Below, piece after piece: positions 54,978 to 64,000 of a DNA stretch of 64,000 bases; positions within the stretch are counted from its first letter, which is position 1, and every line of letters starts with the position of its first letter. This stretch comes from Companilactobacillus kedongensis. Lineage in GTDB: Bacteria; Bacillota; Bacilli; Lactobacillales; Lactobacillaceae. Where the stretch lies: NCBI RefSeq assembly GCF_003946625.1, contig NZ_RHOR01000009.1, positions 30,832 to 94,831 on the forward strand. Reading direction: 5' to 3'. The notes below the pieces were generated by a model that was not told where the DNA came from, did not search any database, and was given only the letters and a program-made list of their open reading frames with translations. The position numbers were made by a program, and so were the translations under genes.

Positions 54978-57833
54978 ATGTTAAATGACAAAATTGTGAT
55001 CCATGGGGCAAGAGCTCATAATTTAAAGAATATTGATGTCACTATTCCTAGAGATAAATTAGTTGTAATGACTGGATTATCAGGTTCTGGTAAGAGTTCA
55101 CTGGCGTTTGATACTTTGTATGCTGAAGGACAACGCCGTTACGTTGAAAGTTTATCTTCGTATGCCAGACAGTTCTTGGGCCAGATGGATAAACCAGATG
55201 TTGATTCAATTGACGGTCTAAGTCCGGCTATTTCGATCGACCAGAAAACGACTTCTAAGAACCCTCGTTCAACTGTTGGTACTGTTACCGAGATCAATGA
55301 TTATTTACGTTTATTGTGGGCACGTGTAGGAACACCTATCTGTCCTAATGATGGGACGGTTATTACTAGTCAATCAGCTCAACAAATGGTTGATGCTATT
55401 TTGAAATTGGAAGATGGTACAAAACTACAAGTATTGTCACCAGTTATCAGAGCTAAACGTGGTCAACACAAAAAGGCTTTAGCCCAGATTCAAAAACAAG
55501 GTTATGTCAGGATCAGAGTTGACGGTGAAACTCATGACGTGGGTGAAGAACTAGATTTGGACAAAAATAAGAAACATGATATTGATGTTGTTGTTGATAG
55601 AATCGTGATCAATGATCATATCAAGTCACGTTTATTTGATTCAGTCGAAGCAGCTTTACGTTTATCTGACGGTTATATGAATGTTGATGTGATTGGGCAA
55701 GATATGATGGTTTTCTCCGAAAAGAATGCCTGTCCTCTCTGTGGATTTACAGTTGGAGAATTAGAACCTAGATTATTCTCGTTCAACGCACCTTTTGGAG
55801 CTTGTGAGAACTGTGATGGTTTAGGAATTAAACTAGAAGTAGATATTGATTTAGTAGTACCTGATCAAAGTGTTACCCTGGCTCAAGGTGCTATTATTCC
55901 TTGGAATCCGATCAGTTCACAGTATTATCCACAAATGTTGGCTCAAGCTTGTAAAGAATTTAAAATTGATATGGATGTACCATTTGAAAAACTACCCGAA
56001 GATGCCAAAAATACTGTTTTGTATGGTTCCGATGGTAAAACATTCCATTTCCACTACGAGAATGATTTCGGAAATGTCCGTGATGTTGATGTACCTTTTG
56101 AAGGTGTGATCAATAATATCAATCGTCGTTATCATGAAACAAATAGTGACTTTACTCGTGAAGTAATGCGTAAGTATATGACTGAACTTACTTGTCCAGT
56201 TTGCCACGGTAAAAGATTGAATGAAAAGGCTTTAGCCGTTAAGGTCTCAGGACAAGATATTGCCGATGTGTCCAATATGTCGATCAAAGATGAGCTACCA
56301 TTTTTCAAAGAAATCACTTTAGGTGAACAGAGCACAGTTATTGCTAAGCCAATTCTAAAGGAAGTAAAAGATAGACTTACTTTCTTGATCAATGTTGGTT
56401 TGGATTATTTGACGCTTTCTCGTTCTGCTGGGACTTTATCTGGTGGTGAAGCACAACGTATTCGTTTAGCCACTCAAATTGGATCTAATTTATCAGGTGT
56501 TATGTATATTTTGGATGAACCATCGATTGGATTGCATCAACGTGATAACAATCGCTTGATCAGTTCATTAAAGAAGATGCGTGATCTTGGTAATACGTTG
56601 ATAGTTGTTGAGCATGACGAAGATACTATGTTGGCAGCTGATTATTTAATTGATGTTGGACCTGGTGCAGGTGAAAAGGGTGGTCAAATCGTGGCCGCTG
56701 GAACACCTAAACAAGTTATGCGCAGTGCCAAATCATTAACAGGTAAGTATCTATCGGGTAAAAAGTTTATCTCAGTACCTTTAGAGAGAAAAGCCGGCAG
56801 TGGTGACTTTGTTGAAGTATTTGGTGCAGCAGAAAATAACTTGAAGAATATTGATGTGAAGTTCCCACTTGGTAAATTTATCTCTGTGACCGGTGTTTCT
56901 GGTTCAGGTAAATCTACTTTAGTTAATACGATTTTGAAACGTGCTTTGGCACAAAAAATGAATCGTAATTCCAATAAACCGGGTAAATATAAGAAGATTA
57001 CTGGTTATGATAAATTGGAAAAGATGATTGCAATTGATCAGAGTCCGATCGGACGTACACCAAGAAGTAATCCAGCTACCTATACTGGTGTATTTGACGA
57101 TATTCGTGATTTATTTGCCCAGACCAATGAGGCCAAATTACGTGGATACAAAAAGGGCAGATTCTCATTTAACGTCAAAGGCGGACGTTGTGAGAACTGC
57201 CATGGTGATGGAATTATTAAAATCGAAATGAACTTCTTGCCCGATGTTTATGTACCATGTGAAGTTTGTCATGGGACACGTTATAATTCAGAAACACTTG
57301 AAGTTACCTACAAAGGCAAAAATATTGCCGAAGTATTGGATATGAAAGTTGAAGATGCTTTAGACTTCTTTAGTAATATTCCTAAGATCAGAAGAAAACT
57401 ACAGACGATTGTTGATGTTGGACTAGGATATGTTTCAATGGGACAATCCGCCACACAATTATCTGGTGGTGAAGCTCAACGTATGAAGTTAGCTTCTGAA
57501 TTGTATAAGAAGTCTAGCGGTCATAACTTCTATATTCTCGATGAACCAACGACTGGCTTGCATACTGATGATATCAAACGTTTACTTGAGGTCTTGCAAC
57601 GTTTGGTTGATGAAGGTAATACTGTTCTGGTTATCGAACATAATTTGGATGTCATTAAGTCATCTGATTGGGTGATCGATCTTGGACCAGAAGGTGGAGA
57701 AGGTGGCGGACAAATTGTTGCTACTGGAACACCAGAAGAAATTTGTGACGTTAAGAAAAGTTATACAGGTCAATATTTGAAACCAATTTTGGAACGTGAT
57801 ACTAAGCGTACCATTGAGGCTGAAAAGAAATAA
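54978..57833 (+). CDS. uvrA: excinuclease ABC subunit A
   Basis: 951-residue damage sensor with two ABC modules (Walker A G-L-S-G-S-G-K-S near 31 and G-V-S-G-S-G-K-S near 640; signatures L-S-G-G-E-A-Q-R twice) and the two C-x2-C/C-x2-C zinc modules. The length is typical. Ends at a terminator. Confidence 0.98.
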   Translation: MLNDKIVIHGARAHNLKNIDVTIPRDKLVVMTGLSGSGKSSLAFDTLYAEGQRRYVESLSSYARQFLGQMDKPDVDSIDGLSPAISIDQKTTSKNPRSTVGTVTEINDYLRLLWARVGTPICPNDGTVITSQSAQQMVDAILKLEDGTKLQVLSPVIRAKRGQHKKALAQIQKQGYVRIRVDGETHDVGEELDLDKNKKHDIDVVVDRIVINDHIKSRLFDSVEAALRLSDGYMNVDVIGQDMMVFSEKNACPLCGFTVGELEPRLFSFNAPFGACENCDGLGIKLEVDIDLVVPDQSVTLAQGAIIPWNPISSQYYPQMLAQACKEFKIDMDVPFEKLPEDAKNTVLYGSDGKTFHFHYENDFGNVRDVDVPFEGVINNINRRYHETNSDFTREVMRKYMTELTCPVCHGKRLNEKALAVKVSGQDIADVSNMSIKDELPFFKEITLGEQSTVIAKPILKEVKDRLTFLINVGLDYLTLSRSAGTLSGGEAQRIRLATQIGSNLSGVMYILDEPSIGLHQRDNNRLISSLKKMRDLGNTLIVVEHDEDTMLAADYLIDVGPGAGEKGGQIVAAGTPKQVMRSAKSLTGKYLSGKKFISVPLERKAGSGDFVEVFGAAENNLKNIDVKFPLGKFISVTGVSGSGKSTLVNTILKRALAQKMNRNSNKPGKYKKITGYDKLEKMIAIDQSPIGRTPRSNPATYTGVFDDIRDLFAQTNEAKLRGYKKGRFSFNVKGGRCENCHGDGIIKIEMNFLPDVYVPCEVCHGTRYNSETLEVTYKGKNIAEVLDMKVEDALDFFSNIPKIRRKLQTIVDVGLGYVSMGQSATQLSGGEAQRMKLASELYKKSSGHNFYILDEPTTGLHTDDIKRLLEVLQRLVDEGNTVLVIEHNLDVIKSSDWVIDLGPEGGEGGGQIVATGTPEEICDVKKSYTGQYLKPILERDTKRTIEAEKK

Positions 57834-57840
57834 TTAATAA

Positions 57841-57873
57841 AAAGTATCTGAAATTTTTCAGGTACTTTTTATT
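57841..57873 (+). terminator. uvrA terminator
   Basis: 11-bp stem 57842-57852 / 57857-57867 (one G-T pair) with a 4-nt loop and T residues. Confidence 0.85.
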
Positions 57874-57934
57874 TGGGTAAAATTTTGAATTTCTAGGCAC
57901 ACACTAAAAATGACACACCAGGGTCGTTGTGGTA

Positions 57935-57943
57935 TGCTATAAC
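57935..57943 (+). promoter_or_regulatory. extended -10 before rapZ
   Basis: TGCTATAAC, extended -10 type, 20 nt before the rapZ start; no clear -35. Confidence 0.45.
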
Positions 57944-57962
57944 CTGAATGTGAGGTGCACTT

Positions 57963-58877
57963 ATGTCAAAAGACGTGCTTAATTTAGTTATCGTGACTGG
58001 TATGAGTGGTGCAGGTAAAACTGTTGCTATGCAGTCTTTTGAAGATCTGGGGTATTTCTGTATTGATAATATGCCACCAAATCTTTTGCCCAAATTCTGG
58101 GAATTAGTTCATGAATCGGGAACGATCAACAAGGTAGCCTTGGTGGTTGATATTCGTTCTCGTGCATTCTATGATGAAATTTTCTCAATGGTTTCACAGA
58201 TGGATGAAGATGAACAAGAGAAACAGCAAAAAGTTAATATGAATATTTTGTTCTTGAATGCTTCTGATGAAGAGCTTGTTTCTAGATACAAGGAAACTCG
58301 TCGCAGCCATCCATTAGCCATGGAAGGTCGTCTATTAGATGGTATTCAAAAAGAACGTGAATTGTTGGCTGAGATCAAGAGTCGTGCTCAAGTTGAAATT
58401 GATACATCTGATTTAACCCCTCGTCAACTTCGTGAAGAAATCTTTGATAATTTTCAAGAGAGTTCGGCTGTACCAACATTTCATATTGAAGTGATGTCAT
58501 TTGGGTTTAAATATGGATTGCCAATTGACGCAGATATAGTGATGGATGTCAGATTTTTGAAGAATCCTTATTATGTCGATGAATTGAAAACAAAAACTGG
58601 AATGGATAAGCCTGTTTATGACTACGTAATGAACGATGAACAGACTGAAACATTTTATAAAAAACTATACGATTTATTTAAATATATTGTGCCTGGCTAT
58701 GAAAAAGAAGGTAAGACAAGCTTAACGATTGCCATTGGCTGTACTGGTGGTCAACATCGATCAGTGGCCATTGCACAACGTTTAGGAACCGACCTGAAAG
58801 AAAACTACTATGTCGATATTACACACCGTGATATGGATAAATCTCAAAAGAAGGTAATTGAAGATGCCAACAAATAG
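57963..58877 (+). CDS. rapZ: RNase adapter/nucleotide-binding protein RapZ (YvcJ)
   Basis: 304-residue P-loop protein: Walker A G-M-S-G-A-G-K-T at 13-20 and C-terminal [10 protein letters not shown] near 260-269. In E. coli RapZ controls GlmS mRNA decay; in Bacillus YvcJ affects competence. First gene of the conserved rapZ-yvcK-whiA operon. It overlaps yvcK by 14 nt. Confidence 0.95.
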   Translation: MSKDVLNLVIVTGMSGAGKTVAMQSFEDLGYFCIDNMPPNLLPKFWELVHESGTINKVALVVDIRSRAFYDEIFSMVSQMDEDEQEKQQKVNMNILFLNASDEELVSRYKETRRSHPLAMEGRLLDGIQKERELLAEIKSRAQVEIDTSDLTPRQLREEIFDNFQESSAVPTFHIEVMSFGFKYGLPIDADIVMDVRFLKNPYYVDELKTKTGMDKPVYDYVMNDEQTETFYKKLYDLFKYIVPGYEKEGKTSLTIAIGCTGGQHRSVAIAQRLGTDLKENYYVDITHRDMDKSQKKVIEDANK

Positions 58878-59898
58878 GATAGTTCGTGTTGTTAAGGGGC
58901 GTCGTCCAAAAGTTGTTGTTATAGGTGGGGGAACTGGTTTACCAGTTGTTTTAAATAGTTTGAGAAATAAAGATGCAGATATTACTGCAATTGTTACTGT
59001 AGCAGATGATGGGGGATCTTCTGGTATTATCAGAAACTACATTAATGTTGTACCGCCAGGGGATATTCGAAATGTTTTGGCTGCTTTATCAGATTTGCCA
59101 AAAGTTGACCTAGATGTTTTCCAATATCGTTTTAATACCAATGATGATTTCTTCTCTGGTCATGCGATCGGTAATTTGATCATTGCTGCACTTTCTGAAA
59201 TGTCACCTAACATTTTTGATGCCGTACAAGAACTGTCCAAAATGATGAAGATTGATGGTCACGTATACCCGGCCAGCAATACTAAATTGACATTGAATGC
59301 TGAATTTACCGATGGAACTACTCTTGCTGGGGAGCATGAGATAACCCATTCTGGTAAACATGTTAAGCGTGTTTGGGTCACTGATTCGGATGAACCAGAT
59401 CAAGTACCTAAATCGTTATTGCCCGTTGTGGCATCAATCATGCAGGCCGATGTAGTTGTATTAGGACCTGGTAGTCTGTTTACTAGTATTTTGCCTAACC
59501 TAATGATCAGTGATCTAGGTGAGGCGATACGACAAACTCCAGCCGAAGTTGTTTATATTTGTAACATTATGACACAGATCGGTGAAACAGAAGGCTTTAC
59601 AGATGCAGACCACGTGAATGTTTTGAATGAGCATTTAGGTGGAAATTATATTGATACCGTATTAGTCAATACTCGTGAGATCCCGAAAAATTATATGGAT
59701 CATAAGAAATATGATGAGTACGTTAAACAAGTTACACCTGATTTTAAAGGTTTACGTGATATGGGATGTCGAGTTATTCAAGATGACTTTTTATCTCTAC
59801 ACGATAAAGGTGCTTTTCATGATGGAGCTAGAATTGCTCGTGAAATTTTAAATCTAGCCTTTCAATCAGGTAACAGAAAAAATGAGGTGAGACACTAG
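58864..59898 (+). CDS. yvcK: gluconeogenesis/morphogenesis factor YvcK
   Basis: 344-residue CofD-like protein (V-I-G-G-G-T-G-L-P near 20; D-D-G-G-S-S-G near 55). YvcK binds UDP-sugars and supports cell shape and growth on gluconeogenic carbon. Start set at ATG 58864 (AAGGT 8 nt upstream). Its TAG overlaps the whiA GTG. Confidence 0.94.
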   Translation: MPTNRIVRVVKGRRPKVVVIGGGTGLPVVLNSLRNKDADITAIVTVADDGGSSGIIRNYINVVPPGDIRNVLAALSDLPKVDLDVFQYRFNTNDDFFSGHAIGNLIIAALSEMSPNIFDAVQELSKMMKIDGHVYPASNTKLTLNAEFTDGTTLAGEHEITHSGKHVKRVWVTDSDEPDQVPKSLLPVVASIMQADVVVLGPGSLFTSILPNLMISDLGEAIRQTPAEVVYICNIMTQIGETEGFTDADHVNVLNEHLGGNYIDTVLVNTREIPKNYMDHKKYDEYVKQVTPDFKGLRDMGCRVIQDDFLSLHDKGAFHDGARIAREILNLAFQSGNRKNEVRH

Positions 59899-60833
59899 TG
59901 GCTTCTTATGCAAGTGAAGTAAAGAAGGAACTCACTAGTTTGGAAGTTCATCCCGAACATGCCCGTGTTGAATTATCAGCACTTTTGAGAATGAATGGTT
60001 CGCTTAGTATCCAGAATCATCATTTTGTTTTGACTGCACAAACAGAAAATCCGGCAATTGCTAGAAGAATCTTTTCTTTGATCAAGCAAAAATACGGGAT
60101 GGAATCAGAACTTTTGGTCCGTAAAAAAATGAAATTGAAAAAAAATAATCAATACCTAGTTCGTCTTAAACATGATACGAATAAAGTGTTGACTGATTTA
60201 GGGATCTTGGATGAAATTGGATTGTCGATAAACACAGATGTTCCTAAAGATATCCTGAATGAAGATCAGAGAATGAGATCTTATTTACGTGGTGCCTTTT
60301 TAGCAACAGGTAGTGTGAATAATCCGGAAACATCACGTTATCATTTGGAGATTTATTCATTATATGAATCCCATAATGAGAGCATTGCCAAGATGATGAA
60401 TCATTTTGGTTTGAATGCTAGAATAACCAATCGCCGTAATGGCTTTATTGTTTACTTGAAGGAAGCAGAAAAAATTGCTGACTTCTTGCAAGTTATCGGT
60501 GCTACCAATGCGATGCTGAAGTTTGAGGATATTAGGATCGTCCGTGATATGCGTAACTCGGTAAATCGGTTAGTTAACTGTGAAAATGCCAATATTAATA
60601 AAACGGTTGAGGCTGCGGAGAGACAAATCAATAACATTAAGTTTCTTCAAACAACAGTTGGGTTAGATTCATTGCCACAAAAACTGCAAGAAATCGCAGT
60701 TTTGAGACTTGATAATCCAGAAGTTTCCCTTAAAGAATTAGGTGAGATGGTACCTAGTGGTGCTATTTCTAAATCTGGTATCAATCATCGATTAAGAAAA
60801 ATAAATCAAATAGCCGAAAGTGCTAGTGTTTAA
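59898..60833 (+). CDS. whiA: DNA-binding protein WhiA
   Basis: 311-residue WhiA: N-terminal LAGLIDADG-like domain (about 1-210; [10 protein letters not shown] motif) and C-terminal HTH (about 225-305). Involved in cell division and chromosome segregation in Firmicutes and sporulation in Streptomyces. GTG start with GAGGTGAG upstream. The operon ends here. Confidence 0.95.
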   Translation: MASYASEVKKELTSLEVHPEHARVELSALLRMNGSLSIQNHHFVLTAQTENPAIARRIFSLIKQKYGMESELLVRKKMKLKKNNQYLVRLKHDTNKVLTDLGILDEIGLSINTDVPKDILNEDQRMRSYLRGAFLATGSVNNPETSRYHLEIYSLYESHNESIAKMMNHFGLNARITNRRNGFIVYLKEAEKIADFLQVIGATNAMLKFEDIRIVRDMRNSVNRLVNCENANINKTVEAAERQINNIKFLQTTVGLDSLPQKLQEIAVLRLDNPEVSLKELGEMVPSGAISKSGINHRLRKINQIAESASV

Positions 60834-60954
60834 AGAGATTGTTCATTTTGAATGATTTCTTTTTTTATTTTTATCATTACAGATGGTATTAATAGCTTTT
60901 CAGGTGTTGTTCGTTGGTGGCAATCTTAATGAAGACAGTGATAAATTGTTCGAT

Positions 60955-60995
60955 TAAAAAAATCGTACCTGCAAATTGCAAGTACGATTTTTGTT
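60955..60995. terminator. bidirectional terminator whiA / ICMT-like gene
   Basis: AATCGTAC 60961-60968 / GTACGATT 60982-60989 with an inner TGCA/TGCA pairing, A-rich left and T-rich right. It overlaps the end of the minus-strand gene. Confidence 0.85.
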
Positions 60996-61630
60996 TACCA
61001 GATAAATGGGATCAACTTTTTAGTATGTCTACGATATTCGATGAATGATTGACCGTAGTGCTTTTGTAAATATTTATCAGCATTAGGAATGTAATTGAAA
61101 ACAAACATACAGAGCAGGAACAACGGTATGATCAAACTCCACCAGTTACAGGTTGTCAGTGCAAAACCTAAGACCCATATGACGTCCCCAAAATAATTAA
61201 TATGAATGGCGTATTTGAAGAGTCCTCCAGTATATAATTTACCCTTATTTTTTTGATCATCTTTGAAGGGTTTACGTAATAATTCAGAGGTAGTGTTGAT
61301 CAACGCTCCTGCAATAAATAGTATCCATCCGCTAATAATCATTACAGGATCGATATCTCCAAAAATTGCCAAGAGTGGAAATCCAATATAGTACAATCCA
61401 AATGCCAAACTATTTCCGATAGCTTCTTTCCAGCTAATTCCACGGGGAAGCCAGAAGAACATCATCGCATTCAGTCTTAAAAAAGTGATCCAGATCATAA
61501 GATCAATATTTTCCATCATGAAATTATCAAAATGTGGAAATATGAATAATGAAATTGCTAGTAAATAGATTATTTGAATTACTAGTATAAATATTTTAGC
61601 ACTGGTAGTTTTTCTATGAATTCCATACAT
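60995..61630 (-). CDS. DUF1295/isoprenylcysteine methyltransferase-like membrane protein
   Basis: 211-residue protein with five to six membrane helices. The conserved G-K-L-Y-T-G-G-L-F-K-Y-A-I-H-I-N-Y-F-G-D segment and the C-terminal Y-x-x-x-x-G-x-x-F-x-E-Y-R are typical of DUF1295/steroid reductase C-terminal or ICMT-like families. The reaction is unknown. GGAGAA precedes the ATG. It lies 22 nt after the MFS gene on the same strand, probably one transcript. Confidence 0.75.
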   Translation of the reverse strand: MYGIHRKTTSAKIFILVIQIIYLLAISLFIFPHFDNFMMENIDLMIWITFLRLNAMMFFWLPRGISWKEAIGNSLAFGLYYIGFPLLAIFGDIDPVMIISGWILFIAGALINTTSELLRKPFKDDQKNKGKLYTGGLFKYAIHINYFGDVIWVLGFALTTCNWWSLIIPLFLLCMFVFNYIPNADKYLQKHYGQSFIEYRRHTKKLIPFIW

Positions 61631-61652
61631 TATTGTTCTCCATTAGTTCAAA

Positions 61653-63035
61653 CTAATTAGTTTTCTTCTTATCTTTAACCATAATGGCAAAGATAAAACC
61701 AAGAATTGCCATAATACAGAAGAAAGTGAAGACATAGTGATAGCCTACTAGTCCCGTATTTGAGGCTAGACCGTGATTCTGATTTGAAAGTATAAGTGTA
61801 GCCAAACTAACGCCTAGAGAGCCTAATAATTGACGAACAGTGGTAATAATAGCCGTACCATGTGGGATAAGTTCCTCTGATAGGGAATTACCACCTAGTG
61901 TTGTCGCGGGCATCATGACAAAAGCATTTCCGCCCTCGATCAGCATGGCAATTAGGATCATTGGTACTAAACCTAATTTTTGATTGAGAATGAATAGTAA
62001 GAACCAGCCAATAACGATCATCGACATTCCAGATATCAAGGTTGATTTGAATCCGATCTTATCAGCTAATTTACCAGTTAGTGGGTTTAGAATACTTAAC
62101 AAAATAGCTGGTGGGACTAGTGCCAATCCTGAAACCAAGACGGAAGTGTGCAGAATATTTTGATAATATAATGGATAAATAATCGTTACAACGATCAAAG
62201 ATATATAAGAAAAGCCTGTCAATAATACCGCTAGATCAAAGTTGAAATTACTCATAACTTTTAAATCCAATAGTGGTTCTTTTTGAGTCAGTTGACGATG
62301 AATAAATAATCCAGTCATAACTAAACTGACAACTAAAAGAATCATAAGATTTGTACTTAAACTGTGGGTACTGCCAGATTGATTGACAACGTATAATAAC
62401 CCGATCAATCCTAACAGGTAGAAGATCGAAATAGCATCAAGCTTTACTTTATGACGTGGCATGACATCTTTAATATAAAACAATCCGATAATAAAGATAA
62501 CTATCATGATGATCAAGAAGATCACGAATAATCCTTGCCATTTTAAAAAGTTTAAAACTATACCAGAAATAATGGGTCCAGATGCTAAAGCTGACCCCAT
62601 GACTAATCCTGCAAAGCCCATAGTAGTACCACGATTATCCTGTGGTGTGATGGCTAATAGGACTGATTGAAATGATGGAAATAAAAGTCCTACACCAATT
62701 GCTTCTAACGCTCTGCCTAACATTGCCATTGGAAAATTTGTGGCAGTGATGATGATCAAAGTACCAATTGCAAAAATTGCAACAACTCCTAAAAATATCT
62801 TCTTGAATGAAATATTGTTCAAGAACCAGGGACTGATCGGCATCATGATACACATTATTAGCATAAATCCAGTTGTTAACCACTGAATCGTTGGTGCGGT
62901 GACGCCGAAGAATTTCATGAGAGTTGGATAAGCCGTCGATAGTGATGATTGGCTGATAGACATAGTAAACGTACCAGACAAGAGCGTAATAATGAATAAT
63001 TTACGACTTAAAGAATCCTTTATAGTAGTCTCCAT
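61653..63035 (-). CDS. MFS transporter, DHA2 (EmrB/QacA-like) family
   Basis: 460-residue exporter with about 13-14 helices. N-terminal Q-x-x-L-x-x-A-Y-P-T-L and Q-W-x-x-T-G-F-M-L belong to the DHA2 drug:H+ antiporter group; L-G-R-A-L-E-A-I-G-V-G motif follows. AGGAGG lies 6 nt before the ATG. The promoter carries an inverted repeat that could bind a repressor not encoded beside it. Drug or metabolite export is inferred from the family. Confidence 0.87.
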   Translation of the reverse strand: METTIKDSLSRKLFIITLLSGTFTMSISQSSLSTAYPTLMKFFGVTAPTIQWLTTGFMLIMCIMMPISPWFLNNISFKKIFLGVVAIFAIGTLIIITATNFPMAMLGRALEAIGVGLLFPSFQSVLLAITPQDNRGTTMGFAGLVMGSALASGPIISGIVLNFLKWQGLFVIFLIIMIVIFIIGLFYIKDVMPRHKVKLDAISIFYLLGLIGLLYVVNQSGSTHSLSTNLMILLVVSLVMTGLFIHRQLTQKEPLLDLKVMSNFNFDLAVLLTGFSYISLIVVTIIYPLYYQNILHTSVLVSGLALVPPAILLSILNPLTGKLADKIGFKSTLISGMSMIVIGWFLLFILNQKLGLVPMILIAMLIEGGNAFVMMPATTLGGNSLSEELIPHGTAIITTVRQLLGSLGVSLATLILSNQNHGLASNTGLVGYHYVFTFFCIMAILGFIFAIMVKDKKKTN

Positions 63036-63052
63036 ATTAATCCTCCTTTTAT

Positions 63053-63076
63053 TATCCTAATTATAAATTAAGGATA
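63053..63076 (-). promoter_or_regulatory. inverted repeat over the MFS promoter
   Basis: TATCCT 63053-63058 and AGGATA 63071-63076 form a 24-bp partly symmetric site that covers the minus-strand -10 TATAAT, with -35 TTGTTA 18 nt upstream. Candidate operator. Confidence 0.45.
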
Positions 63077-63104
63077 GCCTAATTAACAAAAACTGTCTAA
63101 TGGC

Positions 63105-63138
63105 AACAAAAAAGCGCAGAATACAAATATTCTGCGCT
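63105..63138 (-). terminator. clpP terminator
   Basis: On the minus strand an 11-bp perfect stem (63113-63123 / 63128-63138, 4-nt loop) is followed by a T tract. Confidence 0.93.
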
Positions 63139-63147
63139 GAAGATAAG

Positions 63148-63741
63148 CTATTTCTTAGCTTTTTCTTTATTTATCATAACTTCATCAATCAAACCGTAAT
63201 CCTTAGCTTCTTGAGCAGTCATGTAATTATCACGTTCTGTATCCTTTTGAAGCTTTTCAAATGCTTGTCCAGAATTGTCGGCCAAGATACGATTTAATCT
63301 CTCTCTTGTTTTACCGATTTCTTTAGCAACAATTTCAATCTCAGTTTGTTGTCCTTGAGCACCACCAGATGGTTGGTGAATAAGAACAGTTGAGTTTGGA
63401 AGTGCAAAACGTTTTCCCTTTGTTCCGGCTGATAATAGAACACTGGCCATTGAAGCAGCTAAACCTGTTGCAATAGTTTGAATATCAGATTTTACAAAGT
63501 TCATAGTATCCATAATAGCTAATCCGGCTGTAACAGAACCACCGGGTGAGTTAATGTAGATAGAAATATCCTTGTCAGAGTCTTGAGCATCAAGGAAGAG
63601 TAATTCAGCAATTACTGTATTAGCTAATTGATCGTTAACCTCGCCAGATAACATGATGATTCTGTCTTTTAATAATCTTGAATAAATGTCATAGGCACGT
63701 TCGCCACGTGAGTTTTGTTCAATAACTGTAGGAACTAACAT
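63148..63741 (-). CDS. clpP: ATP-dependent Clp protease proteolytic subunit
   Basis: 197-residue ClpP. Catalytic S97 (G-L-A-A-S-M-A-S) and H122 (V-L-I-H-Q-P-S-G-G) are at family positions, with the Asp further on. It works with ClpX and ClpC, degrading for example Spx (via SpxH) and MecA substrates. Start at ATG 63741 with AGGAGG; the nine-codon longer form lies inside the CIRCE leader. Reads opposite to rapZ-yvcK-whiA. Confidence 0.97.
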   Translation of the reverse strand: MLVPTVIEQNSRGERAYDIYSRLLKDRIIMLSGEVNDQLANTVIAELLFLDAQDSDKDISIYINSPGGSVTAGLAIMDTMNFVKSDIQTIATGLAASMASVLLSAGTKGKRFALPNSTVLIHQPSGGAQGQQTEIEIVAKEIGKTRERLNRILADNSGQAFEKLQKDTERDNYMTAQEAKDYGLIDEVMINKEKAKK

Positions 63742-63761
63742 AAAATGCCTCCTAGTTTTAA

Positions 63762-63788
63762 TTAGCACTCTTAATAGTACAGTGCTAA
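63762..63788. promoter_or_regulatory. CIRCE operator (HrcA) at clpP
   Basis: TTAGCACTC-N9-CAGTGCTAA at 63762-63788: one base from the canonical TTAGCACTC-N9-GAGTGCTAA. It begins at the -10 and lies in the 5' leader of clpP. Confidence 0.88.
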
Positions 63789-63815
63789 TTTAGCATACTA
63801 TCTTGAGAGGGTCAA
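63787..63815 (-). promoter_or_regulatory. clpP promoter
   Basis: On the minus strand TTGACC (63810-63815), 17-nt spacer, TAAATT (63787-63792), overlapping the CIRCE. Confidence 0.7.
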
Positions 63816-63851
63816 CAAACAAACCTCAAGATTACAAAAAAACTCCCATAA

Positions 63852-63876
63852 TGATCTGAACCCTTAAGTTTGGACA
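63852..63876. mobile_element. terminal inverted repeat of an IS3-family element
   Basis: The sequence starting TGATCTGAACCCTTAAG just beyond the transposase stop looks like the right-end inverted repeat of an IS3/IS150-type element that continues past the window. The exact boundary and target duplication cannot be fixed without the other end. Confidence 0.6.
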
Positions 63877-63881
63877 AATAG

Positions 63882-64000
63882 TTATGCTGCTTTTTGAACG
63901 GAAAGTTCTCGGTATTTTACCGGAGACTTTCCGTTTAATTTTGTTTTAATACGTCTATTGTTATAGAAGTCGATCCATTCAGTCATTGACTGAATGAGAT
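63882..64000 (-). CDS. IS3-family transposase OrfB, C-terminal part (cut by window edge)
   Basis: The last 38 codons are visible and end at TAA 63882-63884. They read M-T-E-W-I-D-F-Y-N-N-R-R-I-K-T-K-L-N-G-K then S-P-V-K-Y-R-E-L, the standard C-terminus of IS3/IS150 group integrases (after the DDE catalytic core). The rest lies outside. The element ends about 40 bp upstream of the clpP -35. Confidence 0.85.
   Translation of the reverse strand, partial: LIQSMTEWIDFYNNRRIKTKLNGKSPVKYRELSVQKAA

Noticed and set aside
60883..60957. 24-codon frame after whiA starting MVLIAFQVLF
   Set aside because: No ribosome-binding site, no promoter and no recognised peptide class; treated as chance in a 160-nt gap.
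63793..63835. CtsR operator before clpP
   Set aside because: Only a single GGTCAA half, which is the -35 itself; the second GGTCAAA repeat is missing.
63902..63937. Hairpin CGGAAAGT...ACTTTCCG near the window end
   Set aside because: It lies inside the transposase coding region and codes the conserved C-terminus; not treated as a separate element.
1..64000. tRNA, rRNA, CRISPR arrays, prophage or restriction genes
   Set aside because: None could be recognised on either strand.

Overview
This window is a low-GC Firmicutes chromosome segment, most likely from a Lactobacillaceae species. The evidence is the ymfF-ymfH-ymfI-rodZ-pgsA-cinA-recA-rny order, hprK-lgt, a pst operon beside phoPR, comFA-comFC-hpf-secA-prfB, rapZ-yvcK-whiA, a solitary CIRCE-controlled clpP, a T-box leader, and LPxTG and WxL-like surface proteins. 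There are no sporulation genes. I cannot name the species from sequence alone. No rRNA, tRNA or CRISPR array was seen. Almost all of the window is chromosomal core; the accessory material is two surface proteins, two structured non-coding blocks, an MFS/methyltransferase-like pair and one insertion-sequence end.

Layout. 1-6.2 kb: Spx, a BspA-type leucine-rich surface protein, MecA, a T-box plus a second attenuator-like leader, CoiA and (reverse) the Spx adaptor SpxH. 6.3-10.0 kb: a tight operon relQ-nadK-RluA-type pseudouridine synthase-mgtE. 10.1-12.7 kb (reverse): cutC, uppP and a lactonase-like protein. 12.7-15.1 kb: AI-2E family membrane protein, trmL and a DUF1149 protein. 15.2-24.3 kb: ftsK, the two M16 peptidase-like genes and the reductase of the EF-P modification neighbourhood, rodZ, pgsA, a short CinA and recA. 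24.4-30.5 kb: rny, tagO, yigZ (reverse), comFA, comFC and hpf. 30.7-41.6 kb: secA, prfB (programmed frameshift), phoPR and pstSCABB-phoU. 41.7-47.3 kb: PspC, a YvlD-like protein, hprK, lgt, trxB, a 123-bp tandem repeat and phosphoglucomutase. 47.4-52.8 kb: an LPxTG Cna-B adhesin, a small membrane protein, a large cloverleaf-like non-coding element, a phosphodiesterase and a UMF1-type transporter. 53-60.8 kb: uvrB-uvrA and rapZ-yvcK-whiA. 61-64 kb (reverse): an ICMT-like membrane protein, an MFS transporter, clpP and the 3' end of an IS3-family transposase.

How the genes fit together. Several regulators of proteolysis and stress lie in one window: Spx, its degradation adaptor SpxH, MecA and ClpP. 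RelQ, HprK, YvcK and RapZ add nutrient and envelope signalling, and PhoPR with Pst-PhoU forms a complete phosphate-sensing unit. Regulatory sites readable in the sequence match their genes: LexA-like boxes at recA and uvrB, a perfect cre at hpf, CIRCE at clpP, the RF2 frameshift in prfB and a candidate PhoP repeat before pstS.

The most unusual items are non-coding: (i) a 157-nt element at 50042-50198 with an 18-bp closing stem and three internal hairpins; (ii) a 123-bp tandem repeat at 45162-45441 whose two full copies differ by compensatory base-pair changes; (iii) a T-box with an apparent Asn specifier followed by a second terminator leader carrying a possible 13-codon leader peptide, both ahead of the competence gene coiA rather than an amino-acid gene.
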